Source: Anaerolinea sp. (GTDB lineage Bacteria; Chloroflexota; Dehalococcoidia; Tepidiformales; Tepidiformaceae). Taken from it: a stretch of DNA of 64,000 nt. The translations under genes and the position numbers were made by a program. The notes under the pieces are model-generated. The model searched no databases and was not told the DNA's origin. It saw only the letters and a program-made list of their open reading frames with translations. Where the stretch lies: positions 96,411 through 160,410 of the forward strand of contig PNKC01000001.1 in assembly GCA_013822275.1 (NCBI GenBank), given 5' to 3'. Positions within the stretch are counted from its first letter, which is position 1; each line of letters starts with the position of its first letter. Below are positions 25,398 to 34,271 of this stretch, piece after piece.

Positions 25398-26657
25398 TTG
25401 AAACTTCACGAATACCAGGCGAAGGAGATCTTTGCGAGGCACGGGGTGGCCGTCCCGCGGGGACGGGTGGCGTCCACGCCGGCGGAGGCGCGCGCAATCG
25501 CGGAGCAGCTTGGCGGCAAGGTTGTGGTGAAGGCCCAGATCCACGCGGGTGGGCGTGGCAAGGGCCGGCTCGTGGCGAAGCCGGATACCGCTTCCATGTA
25601 CCAGAAGTTGATCAGTGACCCGGCGAACAATTCCGGCCAGGTGAAGGGCGAGCGCGTCGGTGGCGTCCGCCTGGCGAGCACGGCGGAGGAAGCGGAGCGC
25701 GAAGCGGCGAACATCCTCGGCAAGTACCTGGTCTCCATCCAGACGGGGCCCGACGGCAAGTTGGTGAAGAACGTGCTGGTGGAAGAGCAGTCGGCCGTGG
25801 CGAAGGAGTATTACCTGGCGATCATCATCGACGGCGCGCAGGGGTGCCCGCTGATCATGGCGTCCACGGAGGGCGGCCAGGAGATCGAGGTCGTTGCCCA
25901 TTCGAACCCGGAAGCCATCGTGCGGATTCCGGTGAGCCCGGTCGCCGGCTTCCAGCCGTACGTCGGCCGCGCCCTCGCCGCCGGGCTCGGACTGAAGGAT
26001 GACCAGGCCGCCCAGTTCACGAAGCTGGCCGAAGGTCTTTACGACGTCGCGATGAAGAACGACACGAGCCTCGTGGAAGTGAACCCGCTCGTCGTCACGG
26101 ACGAGGGCAAGGTCATCGCGCTTGACGGCAAGCTAACCATCGACGACAACGCGCTCTTTCGCCACCGGGAGTTGGAGGCGCTGCGCGACAAGGACGAAGA
26201 GGACCCGCTGGAAGTGCTGGCGCAGTCGCTGGGCGTGGCGAACTTCATCAAGCTCGATGGCAACATCGGCTGCGTGGTGAACGGCGCGGGCCTTGCGATG
26301 GCGACGATGGACACGATCAAGCTCGCGGGCGGCGAACCGGCAAACTTCCTTGACATCGGCACGGTGAACGACCCGCAGCGCGTGGTCAGCGCCTTGAAGG
26401 TGATCCTCGAAGATCCCTCGGTGAAGGCGATCCTGGTGAACATCTTTGGTGGTATGGCGCGGGTGGATATCATCGCCCAGGGCGTCATTGACGCGCATAG
26501 GCAGATGGAAATTCACGTGCCGGTGGTCATGCGCCTGATCGGGACGAACCTGGCGGAAGGCGAGAAGCTGGTGGAAGAATCCGGCCTGCCGCTCATCCGC
26601 GCGACGGGGCTCGCGGAGGCCGCGGCGAAGGCCGTCGCGGCGGCCAACGCCGCGTAG
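25398..26657 (+). CDS. sucC: ADP-forming succinyl-CoA synthetase beta-like subunit
   Basis: TTG at 25398 with GGAG 8 nt upstream gives MKLHEYQAKEIFARHG and 419 aa. The ATP-grasp domain shows KVVVKAQIHAGGRGKGR and NPLVVTDEGKVIALDGKL. The C-terminal ligase domain has VNIFGGMARVDIIAQGV. The usual FLDVGGGA loop reads FLDIGTVNDPQ (from about D319), a marked departure. No sucD (alpha) gene follows; the next gene is DinB. Malate-CoA ligase is another family option. Confidence 0.85.
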   Translation: MKLHEYQAKEIFARHGVAVPRGRVASTPAEARAIAEQLGGKVVVKAQIHAGGRGKGRLVAKPDTASMYQKLISDPANNSGQVKGERVGGVRLASTAEEAEREAANILGKYLVSIQTGPDGKLVKNVLVEEQSAVAKEYYLAIIIDGAQGCPLIMASTEGGQEIEVVAHSNPEAIVRIPVSPVAGFQPYVGRALAAGLGLKDDQAAQFTKLAEGLYDVAMKNDTSLVEVNPLVVTDEGKVIALDGKLTIDDNALFRHRELEALRDKDEEDPLEVLAQSLGVANFIKLDGNIGCVVNGAGLAMATMDTIKLAGGEPANFLDIGTVNDPQRVVSALKVILEDPSVKAILVNIFGGMARVDIIAQGVIDAHRQMEIHVPVVMRLIGTNLAEGEKLVEESGLPLIRATGLAEAAAKAVAAANAA

Positions 26658-26669
26658 GTGGTGCCGGCG

Positions 26670-27146
26670 ATGACTCCCACTCACCAGGCTGCCCTGACCA
26701 CCGCCCGCGACTCCTTCGCCATGTTCGCCGAAGCCCTTGAGGGGTTGCCGGATGAGGCACTTTCGTGGCGGCCGGAGGCCGAGAACACCAACTCAATTGC
26801 CGTCCTCGCGACGCACTGTGTTACCGCGACTCGGTTCTGGCTGGGGCTTGGCGCGGGCCAGGTTGGCTCTATCGGTGAGTACCGCGAGCGGTTTCGGGCA
26901 CCTTCGTTCGAAGTTTCGGGTGCCGCTGCGGTCGAATTGAAGGCGCAGTTCGAGGCCATCCTTACGGAAATCACCGAGGTGATGGGGAGAGGCAGTGAAG
27001 AGCATCTCACGGCGCGCATCGAATGGCCGGAAGATCCGTCCATGACACCGAGCGGCGCCGAGGCGCTGTTCCGCGCCATCGGACACCTGCGGGAACACGT
27101 TGGCCAGGCGCAGTTGATGCGTGACCTCTGGCTGGCGCGAGGGTGA
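26670..27146 (+). CDS. DinB-family protein
   Basis: ATG at 26670 has AGGTGG 8 nt upstream. The 158-aa four-helix protein shows LATHCVTATRFWLGL and HLREHVGQAQLMRDLW, providing the histidines of a DinB/YfiT-type metal site. Such proteins include thiol-dependent transferases and damage-inducible proteins of unknown activity. It follows sucC by 12 nt and may be co-transcribed. Confidence 0.8.
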   Translation: MTPTHQAALTTARDSFAMFAEALEGLPDEALSWRPEAENTNSIAVLATHCVTATRFWLGLGAGQVGSIGEYRERFRAPSFEVSGAAAVELKAQFEAILTEITEVMGRGSEEHLTARIEWPEDPSMTPSGAEALFRAIGHLREHVGQAQLMRDLWLARG

Positions 27147-27150
27147 GTAA

Positions 27151-27786
27151 TTAGTCGCGGCTGATCTGGCGCATGACGTCCGTGGGGGCGCCTGACGGCG
27201 CGGCGATTTCGACGACGCGTTCCGGCACCTCGTCGTACTCGAGGTGGAGCGCGCGGCACATGGTGGCGTGGAGCCGGTAGGTGCAGACCGCGAATGTGAG
27301 TTCGAGGATAGCTTCGTCCGTGAGGAGCGACCTCAGGCGCTCGAAGGTTGCGTCCTGGACACGGCCATCGGCGAGCACGAGGTCATCGACGTAGGCGAGG
27401 ATGGCGCGGTCGTCCGCGTCGAAGGCTGCGGCGCTGCCCCACGAGGGGATGGCGGCGATCTTCCCTTCCGGGACGCCGGCCGCGCGGGCCGCCTTACAGT
27501 GCTGCGAGAATACGAATTGGCTGGCGCCCGCAAAACCGGCCCGGGTAAGGGCAAGCTCGCGCTGGTACGGCGTGAGAATGCGCTGCTTGCTGCTGAACAT
27601 GCCGAACTGGGCGACCGCGGAGTTGAAGATGTCCGGTACCAGGGCGAAGACTGTCCACCAGTTGCCGGGGGTGCCCGTGGCGGTGCCGGGCTGAGTGACG
27701 GGGTCACGGTCGCCGAAGAGGCGGTTGTACATTTCGAGGACTTCGGGCGGGGCCTCAGAACGGGGCACCTGGCGCAAGCGGGGCAT
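27151..27786 (-). CDS. Carboxymuconolactone decarboxylase-family protein
   Basis: The ATG at 27786 (MPRLRQVPRSEAPPEVLEMY) with GGAG 10 nt upstream gives 211 aa. The AhpD-like helical core has LTPYQRELALTRAGFAGASQ and FSQHCKAARAAGV, with a single cysteine in place of the CxxC of peroxidatic AhpD. That makes a peroxidase role less likely. It is convergent with dinB (4-nt gap). Confidence 0.78.
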   Translation of the reverse strand: MPRLRQVPRSEAPPEVLEMYNRLFGDRDPVTQPGTATGTPGNWWTVFALVPDIFNSAVAQFGMFSSKQRILTPYQRELALTRAGFAGASQFVFSQHCKAARAAGVPEGKIAAIPSWGSAAAFDADDRAILAYVDDLVLADGRVQDATFERLRSLLTDEAILELTFAVCTYRLHATMCRALHLEYDEVPERVVEIAAPSGAPTDVMRQISRD

Positions 27787-27910
27787 GTGGTTCAACTCCG
27801 TTTGGTGATGAAGCGGCATGATACGGAATCCATGACGCGGGCGTGTCCATGACAAATCACTTGCCGGGCGGTGTAAGCTTGGCGGCAGTCAGGCAAAATG
27901 GGGGTTGCAC

Positions 27911-28486
27911 ATGGACCGGGAAAACAAGGAATTCCAACTGCGCGGGATCAACCACCTGGCGCTGGTCTGCAAGGACATGCAGCGCACGGTGGACTTCTAC
28001 AGCGGTGTGCTCGGGATGCCACTGATCAAGACGATCGAGCTGCCCGGAAACTACGGCCAGCACTTCTTCTTCGACATTGGCAACGGCGATTCGCTGGCCT
28101 TCTTCTGGTTCCCGCACGCGCCTGAGAAGGTACCCGGGGTCTCGTCCGCCGCCCACTGGCCGGGCGACGGCGAAATCGTCACCGCCCATGGGTCGATGAA
28201 CCACGTCGCCTTCGACGTTTCGCCGGAACGGTTCGATGAATACGTCCAGAAGCTGCATGACAAGGGCATCCAGACGTCCAAGGTCTACAACCACGACGAC
28301 AGCCCGATGCAGGTGAGCCGCGAGCTGCACCCCGGCGTGTTCGTGCGGTCGATCTACTTCATGGACCCGGACGGCATCCTGTTGGAGTTCGCCGCCTGGA
28401 CGCGGGTGCTCGACGAGTCTGACGTGAAGCACAAGCCCGCGACCGCCGCTGACGCGGAGCGCGAGCTGGCCGCCGCGCGCCGCTAA
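27911..28486 (+). CDS. VOC-family (glyoxalase/dioxygenase) protein
   Basis: ATG at 27911 follows GGGGG. The 191-aa protein has the vicinal-oxygen-chelate repeat, with metal ligands in INHLALVCKDM, MNHVAFDV and DPDGILLEFAAW (His, His, Glu). The spacing fits a type I extradiol or glyoxalase-like single enzyme. The substrate is unknown. Confidence 0.85.
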   Translation: MDRENKEFQLRGINHLALVCKDMQRTVDFYSGVLGMPLIKTIELPGNYGQHFFFDIGNGDSLAFFWFPHAPEKVPGVSSAAHWPGDGEIVTAHGSMNHVAFDVSPERFDEYVQKLHDKGIQTSKVYNHDDSPMQVSRELHPGVFVRSIYFMDPDGILLEFAAWTRVLDESDVKHKPATAADAERELAAARR

Positions 28487-28499
28487 CGTCACTCGCGGA

Positions 28500-28676
28500 G
28501 TTCTTACGCGGGGGAATGGCCACTGGGACACTGGCGGCAGATGAGGCTATTCTCCGCCGTAGCCGTCGCCGGCACGGAAGATGCGTGCCTTGGGCGAGGG
28601 TGAAGGCAAGCTTTCGCCGGAGCAGATCTGGCACCTGGTGAACTACATTCGCACGCTGGGGAGCGTTACCGGGTAA
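28500..28676 (+). pseudogene. Decayed C-terminal part of a cytochrome c
   Basis: Two frames together read as a cytochrome c tail. Frame 28541-28584 gives MRLFSAVAVAGTEDA; frame 28581-28676 continues MRALGEGEGKLSPEQIWHLV and then NYIRTLGSVTG, stop. The join needs a one-base shift near 28581-28590, where an MPAFG-type heme-methionine loop would be. No CxxCH heme site is present upstream. The last 11 nt overlap the stop of the opposing membrane-protein gene. Confidence 0.6.
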
Positions 28677-29085
28677 CGCCCGTCGCCGGGGCGCCGCGCT
28701 GCAGGGCAAGAAACTCCAGAGCCGCGACGGCGATGAAGGAATCAGCGATTGCGGCGGCCATCCAGCGGCCTTCCCCACTGATACCGGACCAGACGAAGGG
28801 CAGGACGCACCAGATCGCCACTCCGCCGATGAGGTTGAGCGCGGCAAGAGTTGAGACAGTCCGTCGCGCGGGCGCCGGCTGGAGCGCGAATCCCGCGATG
28901 GCGGCCGACGCCCCGAGGAAGATCACCCCGGCGATTGAGACGATTGCCCGGTCGGCGTCCAGCCAGTTTGCGACTGAGCCGGCCAGGAGGAGCAGGACGG
29001 CTCCCGCGACGAGTTCGAACGCGGCGTCGACCCAGAGCGCGGTATGCAGCACGGAACGTGGAACCCGGAGCCTTCTCAACATCAT
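28666..29085 (-). CDS. Four-helix membrane protein of unknown function
   Basis: The 139-aa protein has four predicted membrane helices, for example ELVAGAVLLLLAGSVANWL, IVSIAGVIFLGASAAIAG, TLAALNLIGGVAIWCVL and ADSFIAVAALEFLAL. Layout and small size resemble DoxX-like or similar small membrane families, but no family motif is clear. Confidence 0.65.
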   Translation of the reverse strand: MMLRRLRVPRSVLHTALWVDAAFELVAGAVLLLLAGSVANWLDADRAIVSIAGVIFLGASAAIAGFALQPAPARRTVSTLAALNLIGGVAIWCVLPFVWSGISGEGRWMAAAIADSFIAVAALEFLALQRGAPATGVTR

Positions 29086-29100
29086 CCCTCGGGCCGGCTT

Positions 29101-29793
29101 TTAGCGAGCGGGGTCCGGCTCCAGCGTACCAGTCAGCGAGGCTCGCTGTGAGACCTCAATCCAGTTGCCGTCCGGGTCGCGGATGAAGGAGATGCGGGCG
29201 GTAGCCCCGAGCGTCACCGGCGCGCGTCCTTCCTCGGCGCCGCGCTGGAGGAATGCGGCGTGCTCTTTTTCGACGTCTCGCACCTGGACGGTGATGTAGC
29301 GAAATCCCGGGGCCCGCATCTCTTCAGTTCGGAGCGCGGCCGGGTCTTGCTCCAGGAAGAAGAGCGTGTCACCCCACTCGAAGACACCGGGCGACACCTC
29401 GGGCAGTTGAAGCGTGTGGCCGAAGAACCGGCGGAAGGCCTCGAGGTCGCACACGCCGAAGCGCACACCGATGGCCACGATTCCCCGGTGCCCCAGTGGG
29501 ACGAGGGTGACGCGGTTCCCATCGGGGTCGCGCAGTTCGCGAGGCGCGGCCAGCCCTGCGCGGGCGATGAGGAGTTCGCGGTAACCGGATGGGGGCGCCT
29601 CCGGCAGGGGATCGCGCGCGTGGTTTAGCTTCAGCACCGATCCGTTCATTGCGTGGCGGTGCTGGCGGTTGCCGCCGCCGGTCGGGAGCAGCTCTTCGAA
29701 GGCAAGGCCAACATCCTGCTGCCAGAAGGCGAGCATCGGCTCCAGGTTGTTGGTGAAGAGGCCGACGTCGATGTGATCCTTGGCGAGTTCCAT
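29101..29793 (-). CDS. Two-domain VOC-family protein
   Basis: ATG at 29793 with GGAG 8 nt upstream gives 230 aa. The first half (DHIDVGLFTNNLEPMLAFW, then ELRDPDGNRVTLV) and second half (GIVAIGVRFGVCDLEAFRRF, then FIRDPDGNWIEVSQ) are tandem VOC modules. They resemble glyoxalase/bleomycin-resistance proteins. Metal ligands are only partly conserved, so catalysis is uncertain. Confidence 0.82.
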   Translation of the reverse strand: MELAKDHIDVGLFTNNLEPMLAFWQQDVGLAFEELLPTGGGNRQHRHAMNGSVLKLNHARDPLPEAPPSGYRELLIARAGLAAPRELRDPDGNRVTLVPLGHRGIVAIGVRFGVCDLEAFRRFFGHTLQLPEVSPGVFEWGDTLFFLEQDPAALRTEEMRAPGFRYITVQVRDVEKEHAAFLQRGAEEGRAPVTLGATARISFIRDPDGNWIEVSQRASLTGTLEPDPAR

Positions 29794-29894
29794 ACATATG
29801 CTCCAAACGCGGCGTCTGGCCGTCCGATGGTCTACAATCCGGCCACTGTTCACCGGCCACAGGGGGACAGACTTGCGCAAGGAGATACTCCGCT

Positions 29895-30854
29895 ATGGTC
29901 ACTATCATCGGCAACGTCAAGCCTGAAGACGATTACACCCACCCCCTCGGGCCGGAAGAGAACTTCAACGAATCCGTCTATTTCAACTTTTTCGACCGCG
30001 CGAAGCAGATGGGCGGTTTCCTCCGCATCGGCAACCGGGCGAACGAAGGCCACGCGGAGATGACGGTCATCGTCTACCAGCCGGATGGCTCCGCTCTGTT
30101 CAACTACAAGCGCCCCCAGATTTCGACCAATGATGGCTGGGACGCGGGCGGGCTGAAGGTTGAAGTCCTCGTCCCCGGAGAGAAGATCCGGACGACGTAC
30201 GAGGGCTCCGTCGTGTACCTGAAAGACCCGCGAGAGATGCGCGAGCCGGGTGATGCGTTCAAGCAGAACCCGCACAAGAAGGTGAAGCTGGACCTGGTAC
30301 ACGAGGGTTGCGGGCCGATCTACGGGCACGTCGCGGAGCCCGGAGGGGCCGGTTCCCAGAACGACTTCGCGCGCGCCCACTATGAGCAGCACATGAAGGT
30401 CAGCGGCACGCTCCAGGTGGAAGACGGGCCGGTTGTAGAGATCACCGGGCACGGCCTGCGGGACCATTCGTGGGGGCCGCGCTACTGGCAGTCAACGCCG
30501 TCCTACCGCTGGATCACCGGGAACTTCGGCGACGACCTGGGCATGGTCATCTCCGTCGTGGGCGACCGCGTTGGCGGCGTCTTCCACAAGGGCAACGAGA
30601 TAATCCAGATCAAGGATGTCCAGCTCGACACCAGCTACGAAGGCGACACGAACTACCACAACGGCCTGAAGGCGCGTGTAACGCTTTCGAACGGCGAACA
30701 GCACACGGTGGAAGGCACAGTGAAGGGGTTCATCCCGCTGCGCAACCGGCGGGCGGGGATGTTCACGCACATCGGCGAAGGCATGACCGAGTACACGCTG
30801 GACGGAAGCCGCAAGGGTTACGGCCTCTCCGAATACCTCGACCAGGGGAACTGA
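29895..30854 (+). CDS. DUF7064-like lipocalin-fold protein
   Basis: ATG at 29895 follows AAGGAG. The 319-aa protein has an N-terminal beta-rich half and the lipocalin-like motif GHGLRDHSWGPRYWQ seen in CrtC/AttH-related folds and DUF7064 proteins. It is the first gene of a four-gene run with a phosphotransferase, a DUF6285-like protein and a CoA-transferase. That context suggests steroid, lipid or aromatic acyl metabolism (inference). The gap to the next gene is 3 nt. Confidence 0.72.
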   Translation: MVTIIGNVKPEDDYTHPLGPEENFNESVYFNFFDRAKQMGGFLRIGNRANEGHAEMTVIVYQPDGSALFNYKRPQISTNDGWDAGGLKVEVLVPGEKIRTTYEGSVVYLKDPREMREPGDAFKQNPHKKVKLDLVHEGCGPIYGHVAEPGGAGSQNDFARAHYEQHMKVSGTLQVEDGPVVEITGHGLRDHSWGPRYWQSTPSYRWITGNFGDDLGMVISVVGDRVGGVFHKGNEIIQIKDVQLDTSYEGDTNYHNGLKARVTLSNGEQHTVEGTVKGFIPLRNRRAGMFTHIGEGMTEYTLDGSRKGYGLSEYLDQGN

Positions 30855-30857
30855 CGC

Positions 30858-31883
30858 GTGCAAGCAGCGGAGGTCCAGGAAGGGCTGACCAGCTTCGTGC
30901 GCGAGAAGTCGGCGGCGGACGCCGTCCGCCTCGAGAACCTGGTGCGCCTCTCGGGTGGAGCCTCGCGGGAGACGTGGACTTTCGACGCGCACCTCCAGGG
31001 CAAAGGGGGCGCCGAGACGATCGAGGGCATCTTCCGCTGCGACCCCATCCCGGGCGTGCCATCGATGCCCGGCCGCGCGCTCGAATACCACCTGATCAAG
31101 GCCGCGTGGGACGAGGGCGTGGTCGTCCCCGAGCCGCTCTGGGATGGAGACGACCGGTTTGGCGTGAAGTTCTTCACGATGCGGCGCGTGCCCGGTGAGG
31201 CGCTCGGGGCACGGCTCATTCGCGGTGAGCAGTACGGCGAAGCGCGACGGCTGGTGCCAGAGCAGCTCGCGCAGAGCCTGGCGCGCATCCACAAGGTGAA
31301 GCGCGAGGCGCACCCGGAACTGCACCCGCTGCCAGGCCCGATTCCGGGACAGCCGACGGCGAAAGCGGAGGTGGACAACTACGAGGCTTCCTACCGCCTC
31401 GCCACTCCGGACCCGCACCCCGTTTTCGAACTCGCCTTCCGCTGGCTGCACCAGAACATGCCATTAGCGGACGACTGCACCCTGGTGCACGGCGACTTCC
31501 GCCTCGGCAACTTCATGTTCGACGAGGGTGGCCTGCGCGGTGTCATCGACTGGGAGCTGGCGCATTGGGGAGACCCGATGGAGGACCTTGGCTGGCTGGC
31601 GGTGAAGTCGTGGCGATTTGGCGGCAAGCAGCCGATGGCGGGCGTGGGTGACCGGGAGGCGTTCTTCGAAGCGTATGAGGCGGCAGGCGGGTTCCCCGTG
31701 GACCGTAAGCGGGTGCGGTTCTGGGAGCTGTTCGGCAACCTCCGCTGGGGCGTGATTACGATCAGCCAGGCCGTTAACTATCTCGTTGGCCGCAGCAAGA
31801 GCGTGGAGCTGGCGAGCATTGGCCGGCGCACCGCGGAGACGGAGTGGGAGCTGCTCAACCTGCTGGAAGGAAAGGGGGACTGA
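30858..31883 (+). CDS. APH-fold phosphotransferase (ACAD10/AcdA-type)
   Basis: GTG at 30858 starts a 341-aa kinase-like protein. It shows GGASRETWTFD (ATP loop), HGDFRLGNFMF (catalytic loop) and IDWELAHWGDPMEDLGW (metal-binding D). This subgroup is linked to acyl-CoA dehydrogenases, where it can phosphorylate 4-hydroxyacyl-CoA for elimination; that is known for relatives. It is followed immediately by the DUF6285 gene. Confidence 0.85.
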   Translation: MQAAEVQEGLTSFVREKSAADAVRLENLVRLSGGASRETWTFDAHLQGKGGAETIEGIFRCDPIPGVPSMPGRALEYHLIKAAWDEGVVVPEPLWDGDDRFGVKFFTMRRVPGEALGARLIRGEQYGEARRLVPEQLAQSLARIHKVKREAHPELHPLPGPIPGQPTAKAEVDNYEASYRLATPDPHPVFELAFRWLHQNMPLADDCTLVHGDFRLGNFMFDEGGLRGVIDWELAHWGDPMEDLGWLAVKSWRFGGKQPMAGVGDREAFFEAYEAAGGFPVDRKRVRFWELFGNLRWGVITISQAVNYLVGRSKSVELASIGRRTAETEWELLNLLEGKGD

Positions 31884-32276
31884 ATGCAGGACAGACCAAC
31901 CGTGGATGAACTCCTGGAGGCGGTCGCGGGCTTCCTTCGCGACGATGTGATGACGAATACGACCGGCCGGATCAACTTTCACGCGCGGGTTTCGAGCAAC
32001 GTGCTGGAGATGATGCGGCGCGAGTTGAACCACCGCGAGGAGCACCTTGGCCGCGAGTGGGCCGGGCTCGACGGACTTCTGGGCCTGGAGTCTGCCCCGG
32101 CGAGTTTCGATGCGCTCCAGGCGCGGCTGCTCGAACGGAACCGGGACCTGGCGGGCCGCATCAAGGACGGCTTCGCGGATGACGCTGATGTCCGCGGGCG
32201 ACTCCTGGCGCACCTCCGCACGACGGTCCACGACAAGCTCGTTGTCTCGAACCCCGCCCTGGCTGCCGACGCATGA
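31884..32276 (+). CDS. DUF6285-domain protein
   Basis: The 130-aa all-helical protein begins MQDRPTVDELLEAVAGFLRD and continues GRINFHARVSSNVLEMMRRE and RLLAHLRTTVHDKLVVSNP, the DUF6285 pattern. It directly abuts the phosphotransferase gene and overlaps the CoA-transferase by ATGA. A partner or chaperone role for the phosphotransferase is plausible but unproven. Confidence 0.8.
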   Translation: MQDRPTVDELLEAVAGFLRDDVMTNTTGRINFHARVSSNVLEMMRRELNHREEHLGREWAGLDGLLGLESAPASFDALQARLLERNRDLAGRIKDGFADDADVRGRLLAHLRTTVHDKLVVSNPALAADA

Positions 32277-33589
32277 GCCAACGCCCCAGCCTTGATGACG
32301 GCACCCGGCCGGGCGCCCTTGCCGGAGTGCGCGTGCTCGAATTTGCGCAGGCGATGGCGATACCGATCTGCGGCGTCCTGCTCTCCGACATGGGGGCGGA
32401 GGTCATCAAGATCGAACCGCCGGAGGGCGACGCGTTTCGCAAGACGCAGTTGCCGATCATCCCCGGCGAAAGCAAGGGCTACACGGTCTTGAACCGCGGC
32501 AAGCGCAGTATCTGCCTGGATGTCGGCAGCCCGGAGTCACGTCCGATCGTGGCGAAACTGGTGGCGAATGCGGATGTCGTGTTGATGTCGCTGAAGCCGG
32601 CCGATTTGCCCCGGTATGGCCTCACGTACGAAGCATTTTCGGCGATCAAGCCGGACATCATCTACCTGGAGAACGTCCCGCTGGGGCCGGAAGGTCCGTT
32701 TGGGCAGGACGGCGGCTACGACGTTGTGGTGCAAGGCATCTCGGGCTCGGGCGCGATTACGGCCCGTTCCACCGGTGACGCCCCGATGAACATCCGGCCG
32801 GCCTACATCGACATGGGCACCGGGTTCCTCTCCGCGCTCGGCGTGGTCGCCGCCCTTCGCCACCGCGACCTGACGGGCCAGGGGCAGCGAGTGCAGACTT
32901 CGCTCCTCGGCACCGGGCTCACGCTGGCGAACCAGTTGGTGAGCTGGTTTGGAGCCACGGACCCGCCACTGGAAGACGCTTTCAACCAGGATCTCGCCGA
33001 GGCCCAGGCGCGCGGCGCCGGCTATGAGGAACAGCGTGCCCTCTACGAAAAGCACTTTCTGCGCGGCGCCTACGGGAACATCTACTTCCGCCACTACCGG
33101 ACGAAGGATGGATTCATCTCGATCGGCTGCCTCAGCCCGGCGTTGAATGCGCGCTTCCGCGCGGTCACTGGCGTCGCCGACCCGCGCCAGGAACCCGGCT
33201 TCGACATCGGTACGCAGGAAGGCTACGACCGGCTGACGCGGATGATCGCGGAGTCAGAGGCCACGCTGGCCAGCCGGACGACGAAGGACTGGATCGGCGC
33301 GTTCCGGGAGGGCGGCGTCCCCTGCGGGCCGTTCAACTTCCCGCCCCAGGTGTTCTCCGATGAACAGGTGCTGGCAAACGAATTCGTGGTGGAGCTGGAC
33401 CACCCGCTGCTCGGGCCCTACAAGACGTTCGCGGCCCCGATCCGGATGGACGCGACACCTACGCGGATTTATGGGGCCTCGCCGCTGCTCGACGGGGATA
33501 CGGATACGGTGCTGGCGGAGCTGGGGTTCTCGGAGGATGAGATTGCGGCGTGGCGGGCTTCGGGCGTGGTTGGCGCGGCTGGCGAGTAG
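32273..33589 (+). CDS. CaiB/BaiF (family III) CoA-transferase
   Basis: The 438-aa protein shows LAGVRVLEFAQAMAIPICG, DMGAEVIKIEPPEGD, LNRGKRSICLDV and the catalytic aspartate D180 in RPAYIDMGTG. These are features of the intertwined-dimer family III enzymes. It moves CoA between acyl donors and acceptors. The ATG overlaps the DUF6285 stop. Exact acyl partners are unknown. Confidence 0.9.
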   Translation: MSQRPSLDDGTRPGALAGVRVLEFAQAMAIPICGVLLSDMGAEVIKIEPPEGDAFRKTQLPIIPGESKGYTVLNRGKRSICLDVGSPESRPIVAKLVANADVVLMSLKPADLPRYGLTYEAFSAIKPDIIYLENVPLGPEGPFGQDGGYDVVVQGISGSGAITARSTGDAPMNIRPAYIDMGTGFLSALGVVAALRHRDLTGQGQRVQTSLLGTGLTLANQLVSWFGATDPPLEDAFNQDLAEAQARGAGYEEQRALYEKHFLRGAYGNIYFRHYRTKDGFISIGCLSPALNARFRAVTGVADPRQEPGFDIGTQEGYDRLTRMIAESEATLASRTTKDWIGAFREGGVPCGPFNFPPQVFSDEQVLANEFVVELDHPLLGPYKTFAAPIRMDATPTRIYGASPLLDGDTDTVLAELGFSEDEIAAWRASGVVGAAGE

Positions 33590-33614
33590 CGCAGCGGGGG
33601 CGCAAGGCTCATTC

Positions 33615-34271
33615 TCAGTGGGCGCCAGCTTGCTCAAGGGCCTCGACCATTGCGCCGTATCCCCGGCTGCGCGCGTGAGCCAGTGGTGTGACGCCAACAC
33701 TGTCCGCAAGATCCACGTTGGCGCCAGCCGCGATGAGCAGGCGCACGATCTCGGTGTGGCGGGGCCCGCCGTCGCCGAGGATGATCGCTTCGAGTAGTGC
33801 TGTCCACCCGAGCCGGTTGATGTGGTCGATGTTGATACGAGTCGTTAGTAGTTCGCGCACCACCTCCACGTGGCCCCGGTCGGATGCGGCGATGAGCGCG
33901 GTCCCGTTGAAGCGATTGAGCACGTTCGGGTCAGCGCCGGCGGCGATGGTGAGCCTGAGCATCTCGACATGCCCGTTGATCGCGGCGATGGAGAAGGCGT
34001 TCTCCTGTGTGTCGTCCTGGAGCTTTACATCGGCGCCCGCAGCGAGAAGGAGCCGCGCCGTCTCCAACCGGTTGTCTCGCGCGGCTGCCATGATCGGCGT
34101 GACGCCCCGGGAATCGCGCACATTTACGGCGACCCCACGGGCGAGCAGGTCGCGGACGGCCTCCGCATCTCCAGATTGGGATGCATCGATGAGTGCGCGC
34201 GTCTCGCCGATGGCCGTGGGACGCGCTACGTCGACGGTCCCCGTTGCTGTTGGGGGAAGTGACGGCGGCAC
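33615..34271 (-). CDS. Ankyrin-repeat protein
   Basis: From GTG 34271 the frame encodes 218 aa with about five ankyrin repeats, such as GVTPIMAAARDNRLETARLL, AFSIAAINGHVEMLRLTIAA, TALIAASDRGHVEVVRELLT and TPLAHARSRGYGAMVEAL. The open frame continues upstream to 34379 and encodes RVAFFLAAAVALGAAACG, a lipoprotein signal, but no ATG, GTG or TTG start exists there. The true start is therefore unresolved. Such proteins bind other proteins. Confidence 0.75.
   Translation of the reverse strand: MPPSLPPTATGTVDVARPTAIGETRALIDASQSGDAEAVRDLLARGVAVNVRDSRGVTPIMAAARDNRLETARLLLAAGADVKLQDDTQENAFSIAAINGHVEMLRLTIAAGADPNVLNRFNGTALIAASDRGHVEVVRELLTTRINIDHINRLGWTALLEAIILGDGGPRHTEIVRLLIAAGANVDLADSVGVTPLAHARSRGYGAMVEALEQAGAH

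Noticed and set aside
29833..29838. TACAAT as a promoter for the DUF7064-like operon
   Set aside because: No -35 or extended -10 in position; reported as not supported.
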